Of a DNA stretch of 64,000 nucleotides, positions 44,570 to 56,451 are shown piece after piece (positions within the stretch are counted from its first letter, which is position 1; each line of letters starts with the position of its first letter). The position numbers were made by a program, and so were the translations under genes. Below the pieces are notes generated by a model. The model was not told where the DNA came from. It saw nothing but the letters and a program-made list of their open reading frames with translations, and did no database searches. Origin of the DNA: Reticulitermes speratus (Eukaryota; Arthropoda; Insecta; Blattodea; Rhinotermitidae); NCBI GenBank assembly GCA_021186555.1, contig JAJKFL010000237.1, positions 2,562,558 to 2,626,557 of the forward strand, read 5' to 3'.

Positions 44570-45840
44570 CAGTATATTGACACTTTGAGGACTACATTTA
44601 ACCTGAATTATATATAAACATTCAGTCCGTACCGCGCAGTAAACACAGTCTGTCTCAGCTATACAAACCAGTCAGTTAATGTTGTACAGTGAAATAATCG
44701 CTGTTTGTTCTGAGATCCACACAAAACACATAAATACAGTCCGTACCGCGCAGTAAACACACTCCGTCTCAGTTATACAAACCAGTCAGTTAATGTTGTA
44801 CAGTGAAATAATCGCTGTTTGTTCTGAGATCCACACAAAACACATAAATACAGTCCGTACCGCGCAGTAAACACACTCCGTCTCAGTTATACAAACCAGT
44901 CAGTTAATGTTGTACAGTGAAATAGTCGCTGTTTGTTCTGAGATCCACACAAAACACATAAACAGTCCGTACCGCGCAGTAAACACACTCCGTCTCAGTT
45001 ATACAAACCAGTCAGTTAATGCTGTACAGTGAAATAATCGCTGTTTGTTCTGAGATCCACACAAGACACATAAATACAGTCCGTACCGCGCAGTAAACAC
45101 ACTCCGTCTCAGTTATACAAACCAGTCAGTTAATGTTGTACAGTGAAATAATCGCTGTTTGTTCTCAGATCCACACAAAACACATAAATACAGTCCGTAC
45201 CGCGCAGTAAACACACTCCGTCTCAGTTATACAAACCAGTCAGTTAATGTTGTACAGTGAAATAATCGCTGTTTGTTCTGAGATCCACACAAAACACATA
45301 AATACAGTCCGTACCGCGCAGTAAACACACTCCGTCTCAGTTATACAAACCAGTCAGTTAATGTTGTACAGTGAAATAATCGCTGTTTGTTCTCAGATCC
45401 ACACAAAACACATAAATACAGTCCGTACCGCGCAGTAAACACACTCCGTCTCAGTTATACAAACCAGTCAGTTAATGTTGTACAGTGAAATAATCGCTGT
45501 TTGTTCTGAGATCCACACAAAACACATAAATACAGTCCGTACCGCGCAGTAAACACACTCCGTCTCAGTTATACAAACCAGTCAGTTAATGTTGTACAGT
45601 GAAATAATCGCTGTTTGTTCTGAGATCCACACAAAACACATAAATACAGTCCGTACCGCGCAGTAAACACACTCCGTCTCAGTTATACAAACCAGTCAGT
45701 TAATGTTGTACAGTGAAATAATCGCTGTTTGTTCTGAGATCCACACAAAACACATAAATACACTGTGTGGACAGAACGTAGAATTGTTGAATGTTAAACG
45801 TAGTGGTACATATAGTAACCACTGGGCTTTAAAGGGTTAA
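44570..45840 (-). mobile_element. TTAA element with 114-bp satellite array 6, minus
   Basis: Read on the minus strand, the left end is TTAA (45837-45840) then CCCTTTAAAGCCCAGTGG. The array (44622-45762, about 10 units) ends with GGACTGAATGTTTATATATA, ATTCAGGTTAAATGTAGTCC and TCAAAGTG near 44580. This is one of the two best-preserved right flanks. Confidence 0.9.
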
Positions 45841-46351
45841 AATCTAAAAACATCTATTATATACACGTGCAAGACAAATACTTAGTCCATAACAAAACAA
45901 GACGACATATATCTCTGTATGCGAAGTTAAAATTTTGCATCTTCACATGAACAAAATCGCTTGTATAAGTAGTTGGTGGAAACTGACTTAGCAGGCTGCG
46001 GTAATTACAAACGACATGCACTGACTGTAACAGCTGGAGCATGTAAAGGGCGTAGCTAATATACTGCAGTTACTGCTACCGTACGTAATGCACCGTACAG
46101 CTGTGTCATTAAACGTTTGATAGACAAGAGATCATAGCTTCTAGAGAAACAGAAGTTTGACAGTCGAGTTCACAAGTGTCCTATTCTGGGCCAGCTAAAT
46201 CCGCTTCATAACTTCACACAACACTTACGACCCACTTCAACATTACAATCCGATCTACACATAAAGGTACAACAGAAGACCTATTAGGTTATAGTGAGAA
46301 AAAACAGAACAATAAAGCACTGACCACACTGAGATCTCCTCTCTTCTGGGA
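45841..46351. other. Unassigned DNA
   Basis: No gene or repeat is recognised. Confidence 0.5.
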
Positions 46352-46460
46352 TATTACGCAGCGTTGATTGGTAGTTATCGACGTTTCGGAACAACATACC
46401 GGTCCCATATTGAACGGTCACATTTTCACCGCGGCGGAAGCCTGAAATTACGCATAGTGG
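46352..46460 (+). repeat. GAAACGTCG foldback relative, single arm
   Basis: TTACGCAGCGTTGATTGGTA, GACGTTTCGGAACAAC, GGTCCCATATTGAACGGTC and CGGCGGAAGCCTGA match 19695-19890 in order. The inverted partner arm is missing. Confidence 0.7.
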
Positions 46461-46564
46461 CCATATTACTTGCTACTTGATGGAGCGGGGTGAAGAGGGA
46501 AGATTGTTATATGCGCAGCACTGCGCATGCGCCACGTAGCATTTTATATCCGTTCCAAAAACGT

Positions 46565-46695
46565 CCACAGCGACTGAAGCTATCAATGTACTGCCAACAC
46601 AGTAAATGTTTTTTAAACAGGTATAACGCTGCCTGGCCGTTCCGAGGTGAGCCTAGCAGCGACCGTGCCGTGCCGACTGCAGCTGTGTACAGTGT
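46565..46695 (-). repeat. CTGCAGTCGGCACGG dispersed repeat, copy 2
   Basis: The complement of 46565-46695 gives GCAGTCGGCACGGCACGGTC, then GCTAGGCTCACCTCGGAACG and CGTTATACC, as in 19055. A 53-bp tandem duplication (TGCAGCTGTGTACAGTG at 46678 and 46731) overlaps its end. Confidence 0.75.
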
Positions 46696-46861
46696 TAGGG
46701 AGCTTAGCTAGCAAGTGATGTAGTCACTACTGCAGCTGTGTACAGTGTCAGAGAGCTTAGCTAGCGAGTTACGTGGTCAGTGTATACAGATATTAACTAG
46801 AGGACCAACAAAAATGCACAAATTTAATATATAGCAAGTACTCGTTAAAGGATCATTTTAA

Positions 46862-46911
46862 CTGCGACATGTTTCGGTAGCATACATACCACCATCATCA
46901 GTGAGACAGTT
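46862..46911 (-). ncRNA. Hammerhead-like motif, left arm
   Basis: On the minus strand: CTGATGA (complement of 46895-46901), a GGTG/TACC stem, GAAA (complement of 46872-46875), helix III of two pairs and GTC (complement of 46866-46868). AACTG upstream pairs with CAGTT downstream as the outer helix I. The bases next to the core do not pair, so activity is doubtful. Confidence 0.55.
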
Positions 46912-47013
46912 CACACCAAAAGCTGAAACACCGCTGGTAAGGTAAAGTCCTTCTTGCTCTGTACACATTATAAGGTTCACTTAACACAACTCGTGCCATT
47001 TAAGCACGGCAGG

Positions 47014-47390
47014 CACTGTGTACACGCTGTGGCAGTCCGCTTAACACTGTGTACACGCTGTGGCAGTCCGCTTAACACTGTGTACACGCTGTGGCAGTCC
47101 GCTTAACACTGTGTACACGCTGTGGCAGTCCGCTTAACACTGTGTACACGCTGTGGCAGTCCGCTTAACACTGTGTACATGCTGTGGCAGTCCGCTTAAC
47201 ACTGTGTACACGCTGTGGCAGTCCGCTTAACACTGTGTACACGCTGTGGCAGTCCGCTTAACACTGTGTACACGCTGTGGCAGTCCACTTAACACTGTGT
47301 ACATGCTGTGGCAGTCCGCTTAACACTGTGTACACGCTGTGGCAGTCCGCTTAACACTGTGTACACGCTGTGGCAGTCCGCTTAACACTG
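47014..47390 (+). repeat. 31-bp minisatellite, 12 copies, inside the inverted repeat
   Basis: CACTGTGTACACGCTGTGGC plus AGTCCGCTTAA repeats 12 times with rare ACATG and CCACT variants. It forms the apex of the inverted unit. Confidence 0.97.
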
Positions 47391-47431
47391 TTCGTCCTTA
47401 CCAGCGGTGTTCCAGCTTTGGTGTGAACTAT

Positions 47432-47773
47432 CTGCCTGATAATGGTGGTATATAGTGGGCCGCAATAGCTCAGTCGGTATAGCGACACGCTACGGGCTGG
47501 ACGGTCCGGGGATCGAATCCTGGTGGGGGCGAGATTTTTCGCAGCCGTCCAGACCGGCCCTGGGGCCCATCAAGTGTCCTGTAGAATGAGTACCGGGTCT
47601 CTTTCAGGGGGTAAAGCGGCCGGGACGTGGCGTTGAGCACCCACCCTCAACTAGCGCCAGTGTTAAAGAAAGAGTAGAGCTATACCTCTACTCCCCCTCT
47701 GTGCCTTCATGGCCTGTTCTAGGGAGAACTTTACCTTTAATGGTGGTATATATGCTACCGAAACATGTCGCAG
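47432..47773 (+). ncRNA. Hammerhead-like motif, right arm, split by a SINE
   Basis: CTGC (47432-47435) pairs perfectly with GCAG (47770-47773) as helix I. The core is CTGATAA (47436-47442) with one G-to-A change, and GAAA (47760-47763) with a two-pair helix III and GTC ending at 47769. The SINE at 47455-47737 sits in the stem II region, so the motif cannot fold as one ribozyme now. The left arm shows the pre-insertion state. Confidence 0.55.
47455..47737 (+). mobile_element. SINE family 1, full-length with 15-bp target duplication
   Basis: This is the reference copy. Box A is TAGCTCAGTCGG (47466-47477) and box B is GGATCGAATCC (47510-47520), 44 bp apart, as in a tRNA-derived promoter. The body has CCAGACCGGCCCTGGGGCCC, the GGGGGTAAAGCGGCCGGGAC core and the tail AACTTTACCTTT. 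TAATGGTGGTATATA flanks it on both sides (47440-47454 and 47738-47752). The uninterrupted site is seen in the opposite arm of the inverted repeat, which confirms insertion. Confidence 0.95.
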
Positions 47774-47845
47774 TTAAAATGATCCTTTAACGACTACTTG
47801 CTATAAATTAAATTTGTGCATTGTTGTTGGTTCTCTAGTTAATAT

Positions 47846-48325
47846 TTAAATAAAAGACACGGTGTGAATAACGACGTCACATCAACTGTATAAGGCTTAC
47901 ATCTTAAGATCACCGACGGCTTTCATTAAGCCTTCACAAGGAGGCTGTACGTTGTGCAATGTACACAGTGTCTGCTGCAGCACTGGCACAGTGGCTTCAC
48001 TTTTGAGAACAAGCACTGCATCACGTCTGATATCGTGGCGGGGACTAACCGGACGTAAAAGGGAACACTTACAAAGGAACCCCCTGCCACAGAAAGTGCA
48101 AGCAGTGACGGCGATTCCGTGGTCAGTAGGTCAGAAAAAGAAGTCGTCCAGCGGAGCTAAACGCAAAACGCGAAACAAAGAAATCTGTTTCAGGTACGAT
48201 AACCTGGACAGGACAGTTCACAGTCCGTGACGGACACTTGCCAACCGTACAACTCCGTACACTACACATGCCCAGAATAATATATAGGTCACTGTGAGGC
48301 AACAGAGGGTAATGCGACACAGACG
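47846..48325. other. Unassigned DNA
   Basis: A 92-codon open frame (47952-48230) has no recognised domain. Confidence 0.5.
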
Positions 48326-49133
48326 TTAAACCTTTGGACTACGATTAACCTGCATTACATAAAAAGATCCAGCCCGTACCGCGCAGTAAACACACTCCGT
48401 CTCAGTTATACAAACCAGTCAGTTAATGCTGTACAGTGAAATAATCGCTGTTTGTTCTGAGATCCACACAAAACACATAAATACAGTCCGTACCGCGCAG
48501 TAAACACACTCCGTCTCAGTTATACAAACCAGTCAGTTAATGCTGTACAGTGAAATAATCGCTGTTTGTTCTGAGATCCACACAAAACACATAAATACAG
48601 TCCGTACCGCGCAGTAAACACACTCCGTCTCAGTTATACAAACCAGTCAGTTAATGTTGTACAGTGAAATAATCGCTGTTTGTTCTGAGATCCACACAAA
48701 ACACATAAATACAGTCCGTACGGCGCAGTAAACACACTCCGTCTCAGTTATACAAACCAGTCAGTTAATGCTGTACAGTGAAATAATCGCTGTTTGTTCT
48801 GAGATCCACACAAAACACATAAATACAGTCCGTACCGCGCAGTAAACACACTCCGTCTCAGTTATACAAACCAGTCAGTTAATGTTGTACAGTGAAATAA
48901 TCGCTGTTTGTTCTGAGATCCACACAAAACACATAAATACAGTCCGTACCGCGCAGTAAACACACTCCGTCTCAGTTACACAAACCAGTCAGTTAATGTT
49001 GTACAGTGAAATAATCGCTGTTTGTTCTGAGATCCACACAAAACACATAAATACACTGTGTGGGCAGAACGTATAATTTATGAATGTTAAACATGGCGGT
49101 ACATATAGTGACCACTGGGCTTTAAAGTGTTAA
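48326..49133 (-). mobile_element. TTAA element with 114-bp array 7, both ends intact
   Basis: TTAA lies at 48326-48329 and 49130-49133. Read on the minus strand, the element starts CACTTTAAAGCCCAGTGG, has six 114-bp units (48375-49056), and ends CAGGTTAATCGTAGTCC then AAAGG. The ends are an imperfect inverted repeat. It is the smallest copy with both TTAA sites, and the best definition of the element (about 808 bp). Confidence 0.88.
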
Positions 49134-49254
49134 TTACGTGCAGTGGCAAGGTTAAAAACGTTGCCTTGCTGCTGTCCAATTCTGTGGTCGTGGCAACCAG
49201 ACACAAGGACAATTTGCTTTCAATTTAACGACGCTGTCAGTTGCTAAGATTATA

Positions 49255-49448
49255 CAGCGTCGGTGGTAGATGTATGAATGAGTGTGGAGCATTGGTGGAA
49301 TGATACTGACAGGGGAAACTGAAGTACTGGGGGAAAAACGTGTCTCAGTATCAGTTTGTCCAACATAAATACCACACGGAGTGGCGTGGGAGTGAACCCG
49401 GCCCTCTGCGCTCAGAGGACACAGGCCAACCGCCTGACCCATGACCCC
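49255..49448 (-). mobile_element. SINE family 2, copy 4
   Basis: The minus strand gives a box A region GGGTCAGGCGGTTGGCCTG, a degraded box B, ACACGTTTTTCCCCCAGTAC and CCCCTGTCAGTATCATTCC, in the order seen at 16832. Promoter boxes are degraded. Confidence 0.75.
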
Positions 49449-49515
49449 GTCACTGTCAAAACAAAAATTCGCACCACAATAATATTAAAGCGGATTTGTC
49501 TTCCACCGGCCGAGA

Positions 49516-49977
49516 AGCACTGGTCTGGCGTCTTTGGTGGTTATACAGTAACATAGAGCACTGGTCTGGCGTCTTTGGTGGTTATACAGTAACATAGAGC
49601 ACTGGTCTGGCGTCTTTGGTGGTTATACAGTAACATAGAGCACTGGTCTGGCGACTTTGGTGGTTATACAGTAACATAGAGCACTGGTCTGGCGTCTTTG
49701 GTGGTTATACAGTAACATAGAGCACTGGTCTGGCGTCTTTGGTGGTTATACAGTAACATAAAGCACCTGTCTGGCGTCTTTGGTGGTTATACAGTAACAT
49801 AGAGCACTGGTCTGGCGTCTTTGGTGGTTATACAGTAACATAGAGCACTGGTCTGGCGTCTTTGGTGGTTATACAGTCACATAAAGCACTGGTCTGGCGT
49901 CTTTGGTGGTTATACAGTAACATAGAGCACTGGTCTGGCGTCTTTGGTGGTTATACAGTCACATAAAGCACTGGTCT
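49516..49977 (+). repeat. 41-bp minisatellite, about 11 copies
   Basis: GTCTGGCGTCTTTGGTGGTT plus ATACAGTAACATAGAGCACTG repeats, with variants CATAAAGC and CAGTCAC in the right half. Confidence 0.97.
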
Positions 49978-50583
49978 ATCGGACAACGAGCACACAGTCA
50001 CGGCTGTAACTGCTTAACGCAAGGCAAGTATTGCGTCGTGAATGTCCACTGCAGCCACCACATAACTTGTTAGCCCCTAACACTGTACATAGCTGCAGTC
50101 GGCACGACATGGCCGCTACTAAGCTCACCTCAGAACGGCCAGGCAGCGTTTATACCTCTTCCAAAAACATGTTACTTCATTACGTGATAATGTTGGTGTG
50201 TGGCAGTCCGTTGTGTTTTCTAATATGACAACAACAGTACTGTAGCACTCTGCACAGCCACGTCTTACCCGCTGTAGCAGAACGAAGCGAACGAATGAAC
50301 GGCGTGAATAAATAAATCAAAGCTTAACGCCGCAAAGTGACGTAACAACGTCTACTTGAAAGTGCTGAGGTGATGGCGACTGTAACAGCCCTGGCCTTGT
50401 TCACAGGACAGTCCGAAATATCTGAAGTACATTTACACGTGAGGGACATTGTGCGTTTTGTGCACAAAACTTTCATTTACGATGACAAATACAAACACTG
50501 CCTCGGTTAACAGAGGGCTCTTGAAAAAGAAATACAAAGAGTGTCTTTACAGCTCAGATCTAGAGAACACGTATCCGTATGGA
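49978..50583. other. Unassigned DNA including dispersed repeat copy 3
   Basis: At 50083-50175 the block GCTGCAGTCGGCACGACATG, CTCACCTCAGAACGGCCAGG, CAGCGTTTATACC is a third copy of the repeat at 19055. Nothing else is recognised. Confidence 0.6.
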
Positions 50584-53500
50584 AGCCTTTAAAGTCCAGT
50601 GGTCACTATATGTACCAGCAGTTTAACATTCAACAATTCTACGTTCTGCCCACACAGTGTATTTATGTGTTTTGTGTGGATCTCAGAACAAACAGCGATT
50701 ATTTCACTGTACAACATTAACTGACTGGTTTGTATAACTGAGACGGAGTGTGTTTACTGCGCGGTACGGACTGTATTTATGTGTTTTGTGTGGATCTCAG
50801 AACAAACAGCGATTATTTCACTGTACAACATTAACTGACTGGTTTGTATAACTGAGACGGAGTGTGTTTACTGCGCGGTACGGACTGTATTTATGTGTTT
50901 TGTGTGGATCTCAGAACAAACAGCGATTATTTCACTGTACAGCATTAACTGACTGGTTTGTATAACTGAGACGGAGTGTGTTTACTGCGCGGTACGGACT
51001 GTATTTATGTGTTTTGTGTGGATCTCAGAACAAACAGCGATTATTTCACTGTACAGCATTAACTGACTGGTTTGTATAACTGAGACGGAGTGTGTTTACT
51101 GCGCGGTACGGACTGTATTTATGTGTTTTGTGTGGATCTCAGAACAAACAGCGATTATTTCACTGTACAGCATTAACTGACTGGTTTGTATAACTGAGAC
51201 GGAGTGTGTTTACTGCGCGGTACGGACTGTATTTATGTGTTTTGTGTGGATCTCAGAACAAACAGCGATTATTTCACTGTACAACATTAACTGACTGGTT
51301 TGTATAACTGAGACGGAGTGTGTTTACTGCGCGGTACGGACTGTATTTATGTGTTTTGTGTGGATCTCAGAACAAACAGCGATTATTTCACTGTACAACA
51401 TTAACTGACTGGTTTGTATAACTGAGACGGAGTGTGTTTACTGCGCGGTACGGACTGTATTTATGTGTTTTGTGTGGATCTCAGAACAAACAGCGATTAT
51501 TTCACTGTACAACATTAACTGACTGGTTTGTATAACTGAGACGGAGTGTGTTTACTGCGCGGTACGGACTGTATTTATGTGTTTTGTGTGGATCTCAGAA
51601 CAAACAGCGATTATTTCACTGTACAACATTAACTGACTGGTTTGTATAACTGAGACGGAGTGTGTTTACTGCGCGGTACGGACTGTATTTATGTGTTTTG
51701 TGTGGATCTTAGAACAAACAGCGATTATTTCACTGTACAACATTAACTGACTGGTTTGTATAACTGAGACGGAGTGTGTTTACTGCGCGGTACGGACTGT
51801 ATTTATGTGTTTTGTGTGGATCTTAGAACAAACAGCGATTATTTCACTGTACAACATTAACTGACTGGTTTGTATAACTGAGACGGAGTGTGTTTACTGC
51901 GCGGTACGGACTGTATTTATGTGTTTTGTGTGGATCTCAGAACAAACAGCGATTATTTCACTGTACAACATTAACTGACTGGTTTGTATAACTGAGACGG
52001 AGTGTGTTTACTGCGCGGTACGGACTGTATTTATGTGTTTTGTGTGGATCTCAGAACAAACAGCGATTATTTCACTGTACAACATTAACTGACTGGTTTG
52101 TATAACTGAGACGGAGTGTGTTTACTGCGCGGTACGGACTGTATTTATGTGTTTTGTGTGGATCTCAGAACAAACAGCGATTATTTCACTGTACAACATT
52201 AACTGACTGGTTTGTATAACTGAGACGGAGTGTGTTTACTGCGCGGTACGGACTGTATTTATGTGTTTTGTGTGGATCTTAGAACAAACAGCGATTATTT
52301 CACTGTACAACATTAACTGACTGGTTTGTATAACTGAGACGGAGTGTGTTTACTGCGCGGTACGGACTGTATTTATGTGTTTTGTGTGGATCTTAGAACA
52401 AACAGCGATTATTTCACTGTACAACATTAACTGACTGGTTTGTATAACTGAGACGGAGTGTGTTTACTGCGCGGTACGGACTGTATTTATGTGTTTTGTG
52501 TGGATCTCAGAACAAACAGCGATTATTTCACTGTACAACATTAACTGACTGGTTTGTATAACTGAGACGGAGTGTGTTTACTGCGCGGTACGGACTGTAT
52601 TTATGTGTTTTGTGTGGATCTCAGAACAAACAGCGATTATTTCACTGTACAACATTAACTGACTGGTTTGTATAACTGAGACGGAGTGTGTTTACTGCGC
52701 GGTACGGACTGTATTTATGTGTTTTGTGTGGATCTCAGAACAAACAGCGATTATTTCACTGTACAACATTAACTGACTGGTTTGTATAACTGAGACGGAG
52801 TGTGTTTACTGCGCGGTACGGACTGTATTTATGTGTTTTGTGTGGATCTCAGAACAAACAGCGATTATTTCACTGTACAACATTAACTGACTGGTTTGTA
52901 TAACTGAGACGGAGTGTGTTTACTGCGCGGTACGGACTGTATTTATGTGTTTTGTGTGGATCTCAGAACAAACAGCGATTATTTCACTGTACAGCATTAA
53001 CTGACTGGTGTGTATAACTGAAACGGAGTGTGTTTACTGCGCGGTACGGACTGTATTTATGTGTTTTGTGTGGATCTCAGAACAAACAGCGATTATTTCA
53101 CTGTACAGCATTAACTGACTGGTTTGTATAACTGAGACAGAGTGTGTTTACTGCGCGGTAAGGACTGTATTTATGTGTTTTGTGTGGATCTCAGAACAAA
53201 CAGCGATTATTTCACTGTACAACATTAACTGACTGGTTTGTATAACTGAGACGGAGTGTGTTTACTGCGCGGTACGGACTGTATTTATGTGTTTTGTGTG
53301 GATCTCAGAACAAACAGCGATTATTTCACTGTACAGCATTAACTGACTGGTGTGTATAACTGAAACGGAGTGTGTTTACTGCGCGGTACGGACTGTATTT
53401 ATGTGTTTTGTGTGGATCTTAGAACAAACAGCGATTATTTCACTGTACAACATTAACTGACTGGTTTGTATAACTGAGACGGAGTGTGTTTACTGCGCGG

Positions 53501-54864
53501 TACGGACTGTATTTATGTGTTTTGTGTGATCTCAGAACAAACAGCGATTATTTCACTGTACAACATTAACTGACTGGTTTGTATAACTGAGACGGAGTGT
53601 GTTTTACTGCGCGGTACGACTGTATTTATGTGTTTTGTGTGGATCTCAGAACAAACAGCGATTATTTCACTGTACAACATTAACTGACTGGTTTGTATAA
53701 CTGAGACGGAGTGTGTTTACTGCGCGGTACGACTGTATTTATGTGTTTTGTGTGGATCTCAGAACAAACAGCGATTATTTCACTGTACAACATTAACTGA
53801 CTGGTTGTATAACTGAGACGGAGTGTGTTTACTGCGCGGTACGGACTGTATTTATGTGTTTTGTGTGGATCTCAGAACAAACAGCGATTATTTCACTGTA
53901 CAACATTAACTGACTGGTTTGTATAACTGTACAACATTAACTGACTGGTTTGTAAACTGAGACGGAGTGTGTTTACTGCGCGGTACGGACTGTATTATGT
54001 GTTTTTGTGTGGATCTCAGAACAAACAGCGATTATTTCACTGTACAAGCATTAACTGACTGGTTTGTATAACTGAGACGGAGTGTGTTTACTGCGCGGTA
54101 CGGACTGTATTATGTGTTTTGTGTGGATCTCAAACAAACAGCGATTATTTCACTGTACAACATTAACTGACTGGTTTGTATAACTGAGACGGAGTGTGTT
54201 TACTGCGTGGTAGGACAGTAATTTATGTTTTGTGTGATCTAGAACAAACAGCGATTGATTCACTGAACAATACTTAACTGTATTATGGTTTTGTGATAAC
54301 AACGATACGATGTAATTATACTGCGCGGTAACGGACATGTATTTATGTAGTTATTGTGTGTGTGGATCTCAGAACAAACAGCGATTATTTCACTGTACAA
54401 CATTAACTGACTGGTTTGTATAACTGAGACGGAGTGTGTTTACTGCGCGGTACGGACTGTATTTATGTGTTTTGTGTGGATCTCAGAACAAACAGCGATT
54501 ATTTCACTGTACAACATTAACTGACTGGTTTGTATAACTGAGACGGAGTGTGTTTACTGCGCGGTACGGACTGTATTTATGTGTTTTGTGTGGATCTCAG
54601 AACAAACAGCGATTATTTCACTGTACAACATTAACTGACTGGTTTGTATAACTGAGACGGAGTGTGTTTACTGCGCGGTACGGACTGTATTTATGTGTTT
54701 TGTGTGGATCTCAGAACAAACAGCGATTATTTCACTGTACAGCATTAACTGACTGGTTTGTATAACTGAGACGGAGTGTGTTTACTGCGCGGTACGGACT
54801 GTATTTATGTGTTTTGTGTGGATCTCAGAACAAACAGCCATTATTTCCCTACACAGCATTAAGT
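50584..54864 (+). mobile_element. 114-bp satellite array 8, the longest, with left end
   Basis: The left end is AGCCTTTAAAGTCCAGTGG and GTCACTATATGTACCAGC without a clear TTAA. The array (50658-54864) has about 37 units. Variant markers repeat at multiples of 114: GATCTTAGAAC pairs at 51709 and 52279 (570 bp), and GGTGTGTATAACTGAAAC at 53008 and 53350 (342 bp). Units after 53490 have many single-base losses, and a 31-bp insertion-duplication sits at about 53927-53957. It ends inside a unit. Confidence 0.92.
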
Positions 54865-55310
54865 CAGACAACGTGCCTAGCTCTCAGGAGGCGCCACAAG
54901 CCCGAACCTCGCCAGCAGTCTTCTGCTACCAGTTTCACACCCTGACGATGTCATCCGGTCAAAGTGACCCAAACCTAACATGACGTGATCTGCACAGATC
55001 ACAGTCCGACACGCAACACTGCCGTCCAGACAGGTGTTTCGGCGGCAATGTGGATACTGCGTGTGGGAAATCAGGACAGCTCGTTATAGACTGAGGCCTC
55101 CATATCAAGTGGCCGGTCAGACTTTCACCTTTATGTTTTGAGAAGTTCCAATCAAAACAAAATTAACAGGTTTACAAATTACACGTTACGTAACACGCAG
55201 ATCCAAAACAGTCCAAAAGAAAGTTCGCCATTTGACCCGATCCTCTTACAGTCCGATCCACCTCACACTTTCTCAACCCAAGTCTCTGAACTCCACGTTT
55301 AGGCGCGCTG
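54865..55310. other. Unassigned DNA
   Basis: No gene is recognised. A weak CTGACGA-type box at 54944 lacks a proper GAAA partner and is not called. Confidence 0.5.
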
Positions 55311-55545
55311 GTAAAATTGCGAAAAGCGACTCTTAGCTTCGTCATGTCTGTCTGTCCGTCCGCATGTAACAACTCGGCTCCCACTGGACGGATTTTCATG
55401 AAATTTGATATCTGAGCATTTTTCGACAATCTGTCGAGAAAATTCAAATTTGATTAAACTCTGACAAGAATAACGGGTACTTTACATGAAGATCTATGTA
55501 CATTTATGGTAATATCTCGCTGAATTCTTAGAATAAGGTATCATG
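55311..55545 (+). mobile_element. AGGCGCGTTCG element, truncated copy 3
   Basis: AGGCGCGCTGGTAAAATTGC, GTCTGTCCGTCCGCATGTAA and CTCGGCTCCCACTGGACGG match the left part of 16268-16713. It ends after AATATCTCGCTGAATTC, so about half is missing. Confidence 0.8.
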
Positions 55546-55691
55546 TCTACCATCTGCAACCGCTATGCCATATATACACTGATGCCATAATAAAATTAGC
55601 AGCATCAGAATGTAAATTGCCTCACTTTATAAAACTCCTTTGTATAGCGGAAGAGTTCACATTCCACTGAGAGCTGCTAGACATATATATA

Positions 55692-55765
55692 CAGGGTATA
55701 CACAAAATAATGGTGCGGTTTCAATGGTGAATAAAGGGAAACTGCACCATTCTTTTGTGTATACC

Positions 55766-55768
<3 letters not shown>
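55692..55768 (+). mobile_element. 77-bp palindromic element, copy 3
   Basis: CAGGGTATACACAAAATAAT on the left pairs with the complement ATTCTTTTGTGTATACCCTG on the right. The centre differs from copies 1 and 2 (ATGGTGAATAAAGG), and TA repeats (55769-55808) follow. Confidence 0.9.
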
Positions 55769-55808
<40 letters not shown>

Positions 55809-55811
<3 letters not shown>

Positions 55812-56451
55812 CGGTGGCATTTCATGTGAGGCATGCATTCATTAAAACTTCGAATAATTCAAACTCGTACAATTCAACACCAATTTCCCCATAGGAAGAA
55901 ACGTAACGTAGGCGGTATACGTGCTAGGAGCACATAAACCGACAACCACTGCAGCGTATGTTCGCTTTTGAACAAACTTTACAAGCACGATTTAAATAAT
56001 TCGACATTAAACGTTAAGTTAATAATTAGCATTATTTCAAATTTTGCGCTTAAAGTGACACTGTTTATAATTGTATATCGCACTATTTAAAAATTCGCGT
56101 ATTTCACATTCGCATTAAATCCGACAGTACTGTATCTATAGCCATCACATCCGTACGGCTTAACCGACCACAAGACCGCAGTAAACAACTTCAAAGGTAT
56201 ACAACACAAACCTGACACCACAAACATTTCATTCACTGGGGTTCAAACCGCAGACCATTACACCGCCGCTTTGTAATGTCAAGGTTTAATAAAGTAAAAA
56301 TATGATGCACAGGTGTTTAGGGTGTTTACAGTAAGAAACTTTGAGGACATTAACATGATTTTTATTATGTCAATATAACACGATGCACACAGGAAGCAGG
56401 AAATGAACGTCTTACGATAAGTTTAAGGTACTTTAATGCAAATTAATTAAC
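55809..56451. other. Unassigned AT-rich DNA
   Basis: No gene or repeat family is recognised. Confidence 0.5.

Larger units (their letters stand above)
46790..47845 (+). mobile_element. Large inverted-repeat unit with hammerhead motif in each arm
   Basis: The left arm (46790 to about 46952) and the right arm (about 47393 to 47845, minus its SINE) are reverse complements, beginning ATATTAACTAG and ending CTAGTTAATAT. Between them lie about 60 bp of spacer and a 31-bp minisatellite. Each arm contains the CTGATGA / GAAACATGTC block. The arrangement resembles inverted terminal regions of Penelope-like retroelements, but no protein domain is present. That assignment is inference. Confidence 0.75.

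Noticed and set aside
54944..54985. Hammerhead-like CTGACGA box
   Set aside because: The GAAA block is missing (CAAA) and the stems do not form in register.
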